A stretch of 64,000 bases of DNA from positions 124,001 through 188,000 of the forward strand of contig NZ_JASZYT010000011.1 of the NCBI RefSeq assembly GCF_030316765.1. The letters are read 5' to 3'. A model generated the notes under the pieces. It searched no databases, was not told the DNA's origin, and was given only the letters and a program-made list of their open reading frames with translations. How positions within the stretch are numbered: position 1 is the first letter of the stretch; each line of letters starts with the position of its first letter. A program made the translations under genes and the position numbers. Positions 51,032 through 57,892 of this stretch are shown here, piece after piece. This stretch comes from Variovorax saccharolyticus (GTDB lineage Bacteria > Pseudomonadota > Gammaproteobacteria > Burkholderiales > Burkholderiaceae_C).

Positions 51032-51894
51032 GGCGAGGCTCCCATGCGCCGCGCCACGCGCCGCTGCAGCCGCTGCATCGCGGCGTTGATCGCATAGCCG
51101 ACGATGCCGATCCAGCCCAGCCAGGCCAGCATCAGCGCCGGGTCGAAGCTCTGCTGCGCGATCATCATCGCGTAGCCCATGCCGTTGGGATTGGCCGCGA
51201 TCTCGACCGTCACCGCGACCACCAGCGCCACCGCCACGCCCAGCCGCAGCGCCACGAACAGCCGCGGCACGATCGCCGGCAGCACGATCTTGAAGGCCCG
51301 GTCGCGGCGCGACAGGCCCAGCACCCGGCTGACTTCGAGCAGCCGCGGGTCGACCTGCCGCACCGCCGCCTGCACCAGGATCAGCATCGGCCAGAAGGTG
51401 GCGAAGGCGACGATCGCCAGTTCCATGCGCACGCCGAAGCCGAACATCAGCATCGCCAGCGGGATCAGCGCGACCGAGGGCACCGGCCGCAGCACCTCGA
51501 TCGACAGCAGGCCGAGATCGGCGGCGCGGCGCGAGAGCCCGAGCACGATGCCGCCCCCGATGCCGAGCACGGCGCCGAGCAGCAAGCCGAGCGCCGCGGT
51601 GCCGAGCGTGAAGGCGGTGGCCTGCCACAGCGAGCCGTCGAGCGCCGCCGCCACGAAGGCCCGGGCCGCGGCGCTCGGCGGTGCCAGCGCATCGCTGCCC
51701 AAAGCGGCGGCGCGGCGCGCGTACCACTCGAAGGCCGCCAGCAGCATTGCGGGCAGCACCCAGGGGCGCAGCACGAAGAAGATGCTGGGACGCTCAGGCC
51801 GGCGCCGGGCCGCCCCAAGGCGGCCTGCGGCCCCCTCGGGGGGCAGCGACCCACACGCAGTGGGGGAGCGTGGGGGCCTTTCAGTCATGGCCAT
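51028..51894 (-). CDS. ABC transporter permease (SsuC/TauC type), second of two
   Basis: The 288-residue frame has the same fold as its neighbour, with coupling motif EVSRVLGLSRRDRAFKIVLPAIVPRLF and about six helices. Its first 36 residues (from TERPPRSPTACGS to RRRPERP) are encoded by a family 2 hairpin repeat and are basic and low in hydrophobicity, unlike normal permease N termini. The real start may therefore lie downstream, for example at a GTG near 51779 (VLRPWVLPAML). ATG 51894 or 51888 overlaps the ATPase gene end at 51881. Confidence 0.82.
   Translation of the reverse strand: MAMTERPPRSPTACGSLPPEGAAGRLGAARRRPERPSIFFVLRPWVLPAMLLAAFEWYARRAAALGSDALAPPSAAARAFVAAALDGSLWQATAFTLGTAALGLLLGAVLGIGGGIVLGLSRRAADLGLLSIEVLRPVPSVALIPLAMLMFGFGVRMELAIVAFATFWPMLILVQAAVRQVDPRLLEVSRVLGLSRRDRAFKIVLPAIVPRLFVALRLGVAVALVVAVTVEIAANPNGMGYAMMIAQQSFDPALMLAWLGWIGIVGYAINAAMQRLQRRVARRMGASP
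51804..51880 (+). repeat. Dispersed hairpin repeat, family 2 (full copy inside a permease gene)
   Basis: Three stems in series: GGCCGCC/GGCGGCC around CCAA (51808-51825), GCCCCC/GGGGGC around TCG (51830-51844), and CCCAC/GTGGG around ACGCA (51850-51864), then AGCGTGGGGGCC. The first 37 bases equal 7728-7764. The third stem and the G-rich end recall family 1 (CACGCAGTG and CTGGGGGCG). Confidence 0.83.
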
Positions 51895-52675
51895 GAGCGA
51901 TGAAGGAGAACAGTTCCCGCCGCAGCCGCAGGAACTCGGGGTGCTCCTTGGTCGTGAGCTGGTCGCGCGGACGCGGGATGTCGACCTCGATCATCCGCGC
52001 CAGGCTGGGCCGCCCAGGCCCGGGATCGGCCTGCAGCGCGATCACGCGATCACCGAGGTAGATCGCCTCCTCGAGGTCGTGGGTGACGAAGAGCACCGTG
52101 AGCCCGTCCTCGCGCACCAGGCGGGCCAGCTCGTCCTGCAGACCCTGGCGCGTGAGCGCGTCCAGCGCGCCGAAGGGCTCGTCCATCATCATCAGTTCGG
52201 GCTTCTGCGCCAGGCAGCGCGCGATCTGCGCCCGCTGCTGCATGCCGCCCGAGAGCTGCATCGGGAACTTGCCGGCATGGCGGGTCAAGCCGACCTTGGC
52301 CAGCGCCTCGGCGATGCGCGGCGGCCGCAGTCCCGCGGGCACGCCGGCAGCTTCCAGCGCCAGGCTCACGTTGCCCTCGACTGTGCGCCAGGGCAGCAGC
52401 GCGCGGCCGTAGTCCTGGAACACGAAGGCGACCTCGCGCGACGGACCGCTCATCGGCAGGCCGTGGCGCCGCACCTCGCCGGCACTGGCCGCGACCAGTC
52501 CGCTGGCGGCGCGCAGCAAGGTCGTCTTGCCGCAGCCGCTGGGGCCGACGATGCACACGAACTCGCCGCGTGCCACCGAGAAAGAGGTCGGCGACAGCAC
52601 CTCGCGGCCGTCGTAGCGGATGGCGACGCGGTCGACGCAGAGCAGGTCCGCGGCCTGGATGTCGCGTGCGTTCAC
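51881..52675 (-). CDS. ABC transporter ATP-binding protein (SsuB/TauB type)
   Basis: The 264-residue ATPase has Walker A GPSGCGKTT, Q-loop VFQDYGRALLPWRT, signature LSGGMQQRAQIARCLA, Walker B LMMMDEPFGALDA and switch His in LFVTHDLEEA. The C-terminal MIEVDIPRPRDQ is typical of nitrate/sulfonate/taurine ATPases. Start GTG 52675 shares GTGA with the substrate-binding protein's stop. It serves the two permeases downstream. Confidence 0.9.
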   Translation of the reverse strand: MNARDIQAADLLCVDRVAIRYDGREVLSPTSFSVARGEFVCIVGPSGCGKTTLLRAASGLVAASAGEVRRHGLPMSGPSREVAFVFQDYGRALLPWRTVEGNVSLALEAAGVPAGLRPPRIAEALAKVGLTRHAGKFPMQLSGGMQQRAQIARCLAQKPELMMMDEPFGALDALTRQGLQDELARLVREDGLTVLFVTHDLEEAIYLGDRVIALQADPGPGRPSLARMIEVDIPRPRDQLTTKEHPEFLRLRRELFSFIAHGHD

Positions 52676-53616
52676 TTCACGACCAGCTTCGCGACCTCGA
52701 TCGGGGTCCTGAGCATCTCCTGCTCCTTCATGAGCCCGACCCAGTAGGCGAGCTGCTTCTCGCTCACCACGGCGCCGGGCGGAGAGATCTGCACCTTGGC
52801 CAGAACCTCCGGCGGCAGCTTGATGAACTTGCCGATGCTGGCGCGAACCCGGGCATCGTTCCTGGGCTGCTGCATGAAGGCCGCACCCTCCTGCACCGCC
52901 TCGCGGAAGCCGCGCGCCGCGGCCGGGTTCTGCTGCGCCCACTCGCGCTTTGCGGCGTGCACGATGGTCTGGTTGCCCTCGGGCAGGAAGGTCGAGTAGT
53001 ACGAGGCCACGTAGCCGGCGCCGCTGTCGGTGATGCGGCTCATGAACGGGTCCGCCGACACCACGGCATCGACCGAGCCGCCGCGCAGCAGGTCGCCGTG
53101 CTGCGGAAACGCGGCCTCGACGAAGTTCACCTTGCGGTAGTCGACGCCGTTGTCCTTCAGGTAGGCGCGGAAGGTCACGTGCAGGAAGGCACCGAGGCCG
53201 GGCACGCCGATCTTCTTGCCCACGCAGTCCTGCGCGGTCTTGATGCCCGAGCCCGCGCGCGCCACCAGCCCGAAGCCGGTGATGGTCTTCGACGTCAGGC
53301 CGCCGCCCGACACCACCACCAGGTCGAGCCCGCCGTCGACCGCCTGCAGGAACACCGATGGCGTCGGCCCGCCGATCTGCAGCGAGTCGGACTGCAGCGC
53401 AGCCGGAATGGTCGAGTTCAGCGGAATGAACTTGAGCTCCACGTCGAGGTTGCGCTTCTTGAAGTAGCCCTCCTCGGCGGCCACGAAGACCGAGGCGAAG
53501 TCGGTCACGGCGGTGTAGCCGAACACGATCCGGGTGGCGGCTTGTGCGCGTGCGGGCAGGGCGGCGCCGAGGCCGGCGGCGCCCAGCGCCGACAGCAGGC
53601 TGCGTCGTTTCATCAT
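52672..53616 (-). CDS. ABC transporter substrate-binding protein (SsuA/NMT1 type, Tat-like signal)
   Basis: The 314-residue product has an N-terminal KRRSLLSALGAAGLGAALP with a twin-arginine-like RR and an AQA cleavage site near residue 26, followed by an NMT1/SsuA-like domain: FVAAEEGYFKKRNLDVELKFI, LQIGGPTPSVFLQAVDG and KKIGVPGLGAFLHV. The ligand is unknown; relatives bind sulfonates, pyrimidines, nitrate or aromatic acids. Its start overlaps the tetR stop by ATGA. Confidence 0.87.
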   Translation of the reverse strand: MMKRRSLLSALGAAGLGAALPARAQAATRIVFGYTAVTDFASVFVAAEEGYFKKRNLDVELKFIPLNSTIPAALQSDSLQIGGPTPSVFLQAVDGGLDLVVVSGGGLTSKTITGFGLVARAGSGIKTAQDCVGKKIGVPGLGAFLHVTFRAYLKDNGVDYRKVNFVEAAFPQHGDLLRGGSVDAVVSADPFMSRITDSGAGYVASYYSTFLPEGNQTIVHAAKREWAQQNPAAARGFREAVQEGAAFMQQPRNDARVRASIGKFIKLPPEVLAKVQISPPGAVVSEKQLAYWVGLMKEQEMLRTPIEVAKLVVK

Positions 53617-54335
53617 GTCTGTCTCCTGGTGGGGGTTTTCTTCTGGGGGATCCGGGGGCGCGGCAGCGCGGCGCGCAGTCCGCCGACGATGAAGCTCACG
53701 AGCATCGGCGCGGCGGCCGGATCGGCGCGCCGGTTCTGGCCGTGCGACAGCCGTTCGATGCGGCTGTCGTTGAGGTGGTGCAGCAGCGCACCCAGCGCGA
53801 ACTGGTAGCCCCAGGCGACCTGGCCGCGCGTGGCATGGGGCAGGGCGACGTGCAGCGCATCGATGTAGGCCTCGGCCAGGGGGTCGAAGTACCCTCGCAG
53901 CACGCGGTCGGCCTCCTCGGTCGCGTGGTAGAGCTCGCGCGCCACCAGCAGCGCGTAGTACTCGCCCTCGGCGCTGGCGCGCAGGGCCAGCACCGGCGCC
54001 GTGAAGGCCTCGATGATGCGCGGCAGCGTGCGCGCATCGGCGGGGTCGTTGCGCACCGCGCGCAGGCGCTCGAGCCGCTCCTCGATGGTGTGGCTCCAGT
54101 GCGCGAAGATGGCGTGGAAGAGCTCGTGCTTGGGCCCGAAGTAATAGCCCACCAGCGCCAGCGGCACCCCGGCTTCGTCGGCGATCTGGCGGATCGAGAC
54201 CACGTGGTAGCCGTGCTGGGCGAACAGCTTTTCGGCCGCCAGCAGGATCGCCTGCCGGCGGTCGGGGCGCGGGTCCTCGGGCGCCGCGGCGCTGCGGCGA
54301 GGCGATCGGCGAGCAGGCGCGACGCGTTGGACCAT
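53613..54335 (-). CDS. TetR-family regulator of the transporter/fahA operon
   Basis: The 240-residue protein has a TetR helix-turn-helix (about residues 27-72: RRQAILLAAEKLFAQHGYHVVSIRQIA and LVGYYFGPKHELF), preceded by a basic tail, and a helical ligand domain. Start ATG 54335 fits the family; a longer frame reads through tandem operator-like repeats at 54343-54381. It shares ATGA with the substrate-binding protein gene and so heads a seven-gene operon that ends in fahA. Confidence 0.88.
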   Translation of the reverse strand: MVQRVAPARRSPRRSAAAPEDPRPDRRQAILLAAEKLFAQHGYHVVSIRQIADEAGVPLALVGYYFGPKHELFHAIFAHWSHTIEERLERLRAVRNDPADARTLPRIIEAFTAPVLALRASAEGEYYALLVARELYHATEEADRVLRGYFDPLAEAYIDALHVALPHATRGQVAWGYQFALGALLHHLNDSRIERLSHGQNRRADPAAAPMLVSFIVGGLRAALPRPRIPQKKTPTRRQT

Positions 54336-54342
54336 GGCGCGA

Positions 54343-54381
54343 TTGAACGAGCGTACAAACTTGTTGAACACTCGTACAAAC
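54343..54381. promoter_or_regulatory. Tandem operator between tetR and acetoacetyl-CoA synthetase
   Basis: Two 18-base direct repeats, TTGAACGAGCGTACAAAC (54343-54360) and TTGAACACTCGTACAAAC (54364-54381), differ at three positions and are 21 bases apart, two helical turns. They lie directly upstream of tetR and about 55-90 bases upstream of the synthetase start, so one regulator could serve both directions. Confidence 0.7.
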
Positions 54382-54434
54382 CCTGTGCTAACCCGCATTG
54401 ATGCCGAGCGGCCTGCGGGGTTAGGCTATCGAGG

Positions 54435-56459
54435 GTGAAGACCTCGACACCCGCCCCCTTCGTTCCGCAGATCCGCATCTATCAAGACTGGCTGCAGGCA
54501 CAGCGCGGGCTGGCCTTCGGCAGCTACGACGCGCTGTGGCGCTGGTCCGTCACCGACCTGCCCGCCTTCTGGCAGAGCATCTGGGACTTCAGCGGCATGC
54601 ACTCGCCGACGCCCGCCAGCGCGGTGCTGGCCGATGCCCGCATGCCCGGCACCCGCTGGTTCCCGGGCGCCCAGGTGAACTATGCGCGAGAGGTGCTGCG
54701 CCATGCCGATGCAGCGCACGCCGCCGGCATGCCGGCCATCGTCAGCGACAACGAGCTCGGCGAAGTGCGCGAGATGTCGTGGCCCGAGCTGCGGCGCCAG
54801 GTCCATGCCTTCGCGCTGACGCTGCGCGGGCTCGGCGTCGAGCGCGGCGACCGCGTCGCGGCCTACCTGCCCAACGTCACCGAGACGATGATCGCCTTCC
54901 TCGGTTGTTCCAGCATCGGCGCGATCTGGAGCGTCTGCGCGCCCGACATGGGCACCGCCGCGGTGGTCGACCGCTTCCGCCAGATCGAGCCCAAGCTGCT
55001 GATCGCCGCCGACGGCGTGCACTACGGCGGCAAGCCCCTGGACCGCAGCACGGTGGTGCAGGAACTGCGCGCCTCCCTGCCCAGCGTGCGCAAGCTGGTG
55101 CTGCTCAGGACGCCGTTCGCCAGCCATGCCGTCGAGGCGGATTCCGACTGGACTGCCGCGGTGGCGCGCGACGATGCCGCGGTCGCGGCCTTCGAGCCCG
55201 AATGGCTGCCCTTCGACCACCCGATCTGGATCGTCTATTCGAGCGGCACCACCGGGCTGCCGAAGCCGATCGTCCACGGGCAGGGCGGCATCCTCGTCAA
55301 CATGTATGCCTGCGGCCTGCACCACGACCTCGGCCCGAGCTATGGAGCCAACAATTTCGGCGAGCGCTACCACTGGTACAGCTCGACCGGCTGGGTGATG
55401 TGGAACTCGCAGCTCTCGGGGCTGGCCTTCGGCTCGACCATCTGCATCTACGACGGCCACCCGGCCGGCAGCCGCGAGAAGCCCGACTGGGGCGTGCTGT
55501 GGCGCTTCGCCGCGCGGCACCGCGTGACCTTCTTCGGCGCCGGCGCAGCCTATTTCACCAACTGCATGAAGGCCGGCCTGGAAGCGAAGGACTGCGGCGA
55601 CCTCGCGCGCGTGCGGGCGCTCGGCAGCACCGGATCGCCCCTGCCCGAGGAGGTGCAGCGCTGGGGCACGGCTCAGCTGCTGGCGGCCGGCGCCCGCTCG
55701 GTCTGGTGGTACAACATTTCGGGCGGCACCGATTTCTGCGGCGGTTTCGTCGGCGGCAACCGCGAACTGCCCGAAGTGCCGGGCCAGATGCAGTGCCGCT
55801 ACCTCGGTGCCGCGGTCGAGGCCTGGAACGAGGCCGGCGAGCCGGTCGTCGGCGAGGTCGGCGAACTGGTCTGCACGCGGCCGATCCCGTCGATGCCGCT
55901 CTATTTCTGGGGTGACGAAGGCAACGCGCGCTACCTGTCGAGCTACTTCGACACCTACCCGGGCGTCTGGCGGCACGGCGACTGGATCAGGATCGGCGCC
56001 GACGGCGGCTGCGTGATCTACGGCCGCAGCGATGCCACCATCAACCGCCAGGGCCTGCGCATGGGCACCAGCGAGATCTACAACGCGGTCGAGGCCCTGC
56101 CCGAGGTGCTCGACTCGATGGTGGTCGACCTCGAGTACCTGGGCCGCGAGAGCTACATGCCGCTGTTCGTCGTGCTGCGTGCGGGCGCCGTGCTCGACGA
56201 CGCGATGCGCAGCCGGATCAACAACGCGATCCGCACTTCGCTGTCGCCGCGTTTCCTGCCCGACGACATCTTCCTGGTGGCGGAGATCCCGCGCACGCTG
56301 TCGGGCAAGAAGCAGGAGCTGCCGATCAAGAAGCTGCTGCTCGGCCAGCCGATCGACAAGGTGGTGAACCGCGAAGCGATGGCCAATCCGGCCAGCCTCG
56401 ACTGGTACGTGGCCTTCGTGGAACGACGCTCGCCCCCAGGTCGGGCTCACTGCGTGTAG
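54435..56459 (+). CDS. Acetoacetyl-CoA synthetase
   Basis: The 674-residue enzyme has the acetoacetate-CoA ligase features: WQSIWDFSGMHSP near residue 46, P-loop VYSSGTTGLPKPIVHGQGG, WYNISGGTDFCGGFVGGN, HGDWIRIGADGGCVIYGRSD and the catalytic lysine in RTLSGKKQELPIKK. It activates acetoacetate, the product of fumarylacetoacetase and of BKACE enzymes. The start is GTG 54435 with a weak ribosome site; CTAACCC (54388) and GGGTTAG (54418) could pair just before it. The last ten residues (RSPPGRAHCV) and the stop codon are supplied by a family 1 hairpin repeat. Confidence 0.92.
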   Translation: MKTSTPAPFVPQIRIYQDWLQAQRGLAFGSYDALWRWSVTDLPAFWQSIWDFSGMHSPTPASAVLADARMPGTRWFPGAQVNYAREVLRHADAAHAAGMPAIVSDNELGEVREMSWPELRRQVHAFALTLRGLGVERGDRVAAYLPNVTETMIAFLGCSSIGAIWSVCAPDMGTAAVVDRFRQIEPKLLIAADGVHYGGKPLDRSTVVQELRASLPSVRKLVLLRTPFASHAVEADSDWTAAVARDDAAVAAFEPEWLPFDHPIWIVYSSGTTGLPKPIVHGQGGILVNMYACGLHHDLGPSYGANNFGERYHWYSSTGWVMWNSQLSGLAFGSTICIYDGHPAGSREKPDWGVLWRFAARHRVTFFGAGAAYFTNCMKAGLEAKDCGDLARVRALGSTGSPLPEEVQRWGTAQLLAAGARSVWWYNISGGTDFCGGFVGGNRELPEVPGQMQCRYLGAAVEAWNEAGEPVVGEVGELVCTRPIPSMPLYFWGDEGNARYLSSYFDTYPGVWRHGDWIRIGADGGCVIYGRSDATINRQGLRMGTSEIYNAVEALPEVLDSMVVDLEYLGRESYMPLFVVLRAGAVLDDAMRSRINNAIRTSLSPRFLPDDIFLVAEIPRTLSGKKQELPIKKLLLGQPIDKVVNREAMANPASLDWYVAFVERRSPPGRAHCV

Positions 56460-56519
56460 CCCTCCCACCCCCTGCCGGGGGCGCAGTCAGCGGCCCGGCG
56501 AAGCCGGTTCCGCGACTGC
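56427..56519 (-). repeat. Covarying multi-hairpin repeat, family 1, copy D (reverse orientation)
   Basis: Read on the minus strand: outer stem GCAGTC.GCGG/CCGC.GACTGC, inner CCGGC/GCCGG, then CCCCC/GGGGG, then GGGCT/AGCCC enclosing CAC-GCA-GTG, then GACCTGGGGGCGAGCG. The outer and last stems differ at most positions from other copies but remain paired. Its distal end lies inside the acetoacetyl-CoA synthetase gene. Confidence 0.88.
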
Positions 56520-56602
56520 TCACCAACAGGCGTGCGCTGCGCGCCGCCGTGGAGCAGCACTCGACCGTTCGCTATTGGCCGGCGCAGCCAGGCCCGTTGC
56601 TG

Positions 56603-56697
56603 AAACACCGCGGAACCGGCTTCGCCGGGCCGCTGGTGTTGCCCCCGGCAGGGGGTGGGCGGCCGGACACGCAGTGCCGGACAACCTGGGGGCGAGC
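56603..56697 (+). repeat. Covarying multi-hairpin repeat, family 1, copy C (forward orientation)
   Basis: Outer stem AACACC.GCGG/CCGC.GGTGTT, inner stem CCGGC/GCCGG around TTC, CCCCC/GGGGG around GGCA, and CCGG/CCGG enclosing CAC-GCA-GTG, then ACCTGGGGGCGAGC. It faces copy D across an 83-base spacer, so the two form a large inverted repeat filling the gap between the synthetase and the membrane protein gene. Confidence 0.88.
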
Positions 56698-56702
56698 AAC
56701 AA

Positions 56703-57101
56703 TCACAACCAGTTGCCTGTGCTCGGCATCTGGATCGCGTCGGGGCCGCTGGTGTCGACCAGCGCACCGAGGAATACGCTCAGCAGCGAGATGAAGATGC
56801 TCGCGAACAGCGCGGTCCAGAAACCCGAGACCTTGAAGCCGCGCACCAGCGCCGACACCAGCAGGATCATCAGCGCGTTGATCACCAGCAGGAACAGGCC
56901 GAAGGTCAGCAAGGTCAGCGGCAGGGTCAGGATGATCAGCAGCGGCTTGACCACCGCGTTGGCGAAGCCCAGCAGCAGCGCGGAGATCACCAGCGAGCCG
57001 GTGCTTTCGAACTTGAGTCCCCGGAAGATGTAGCTTGCGACCCAGAGCGAGAGGGCGGTGATGGCCCAGTGCAGCAGGAAGGGCGCCAGGGAATTCAGCA
57101 T
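56703..57101 (-). CDS. Small four-helix membrane protein (phage-holin-family type)
   Basis: The 132-residue product has four hydrophobic segments (about residues 5-24, 33-55, 58-80 and 92-112) and the pattern ALLLGFANAVVKPLLIILTLPLTLLTFG, which marks the widespread 'phage holin family, superfamily IV' of small membrane proteins. Despite the name, these are ordinary chromosomal genes; there is no prophage here. Function is unknown. Its stop lies five bases from copy C of the hairpin repeat. Confidence 0.85.
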   Translation of the reverse strand: MLNSLAPFLLHWAITALSLWVASYIFRGLKFESTGSLVISALLLGFANAVVKPLLIILTLPLTLLTFGLFLLVINALMILLVSALVRGFKVSGFWTALFASIFISLLSVFLGALVDTSGPDAIQMPSTGNWL

Positions 57102-57166
57102 GTCGATGCTCGCGGTTCAGATGGAGCCGCCGATCTTATCGGTGGCGATCGGGGCGCGCCTCGGCC

Positions 57167-57448
57167 TCAGGCAGGTTGACGCCGGTTCGACAGCTTGGTG
57201 AGCAGTTCGTCCGCGACCTCGAGCGCGCGGTGCTCCATCACCGCCACCGGATAGCTGCCGATCCGCATGCGGTCGACGATCACGGTCGCGAAGCGGAACT
57301 CGGCGCCGAGTGCGGCCGCCGCATCCTGCAGGCAATCGGCCACCGACGCCAGTCCCTCGCGCGCGTAGCGCCGGGTGCCGTTGCCGATGCCGACGTAAGC
57401 GTCGAACTGGCCGTCCTCGCGTTGGATGATCTCGACCTCAGGCTGCAT
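57167..57448 (-). CDS. Conserved hypothetical protein
   Basis: The 93-residue product begins MQPEVEIIQREDGQFDAYVG and alternates strands and helices (GTRRYAREGLASVADCLQDAAAAL, then FATVIVDRMRIGSYPVAVM). I do not recognise a family. The start ATG 57448 has a weak purine-rich site. Composition supports real coding sequence. No obvious partner besides the neighbouring small genes. Confidence 0.65.
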   Translation of the reverse strand: MQPEVEIIQREDGQFDAYVGIGNGTRRYAREGLASVADCLQDAAAALGAEFRFATVIVDRMRIGSYPVAVMEHRALEVADELLTKLSNRRQPA

Positions 57449-57556
57449 GTCCTACTCTTCCAGGTGGCGTCATTCTTCGGGTCCGCTGGGCGGAACCCTC
57501 GAAGATACAAAGAGTGGAGCGCGAGCGCCATCACCGAAAACCGTGAGCGGGCGCTG

Positions 57557-57832
57557 CTAGAGGTCGGCGAAGCCCGAGCTGCCGCTGTGATCCCTGGACT
57601 GCCATTCGGCCAGCCAGAGTTCCACGCGCGTCGCCACCCGGTCGAGCGCCACCTTGCGGTCGCGGTCCAGGTTGGACAGCAGCATGCGGCAGCGCAGGAC
57701 CCCGTTCTCGTGCAGTTCCGCGACGCCGCCGTGCGCCAGGTCGTCCCCGCGCCTGAGCTGGAGGCTGAAGGTCCAGCCCTCGGGCAGGGTCAGCGAGAGT
57801 TCGAGGCTGCAGTCATCTGGTTCGTCCATCAT
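57557..57832 (-). CDS. Hypothetical protein
   Basis: The 91-residue product is acidic at the start (MMDEPDDCSLELSLTLPEGW) and has a beta-rich core then a basic helix (LLSNLDRDRKVALDRVATRVELWLAEW). No family is recognised. It sits 60 bases after the deaminase gene's... upstream neighbour in transcription order being the deaminase (57893-59311) and may be co-transcribed with it. A 108-base gap separates it from the next small gene. Confidence 0.6.
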   Translation of the reverse strand: MMDEPDDCSLELSLTLPEGWTFSLQLRRGDDLAHGGVAELHENGVLRCRMLLSNLDRDRKVALDRVATRVELWLAEWQSRDHSGSSGFADL

Positions 57833-57892
57833 GGTTCCGGTCCGCCCGGGGCGGAACCGGAAAGGATACGCCTTCGGGGACGGAGGCAGCGG

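Noticed and set aside
56703..57101. Prophage suggested by a 'phage holin family' membrane protein
   Set aside because: No capsid, tail, integrase or lysis genes are near; this family is ordinary chromosomal.
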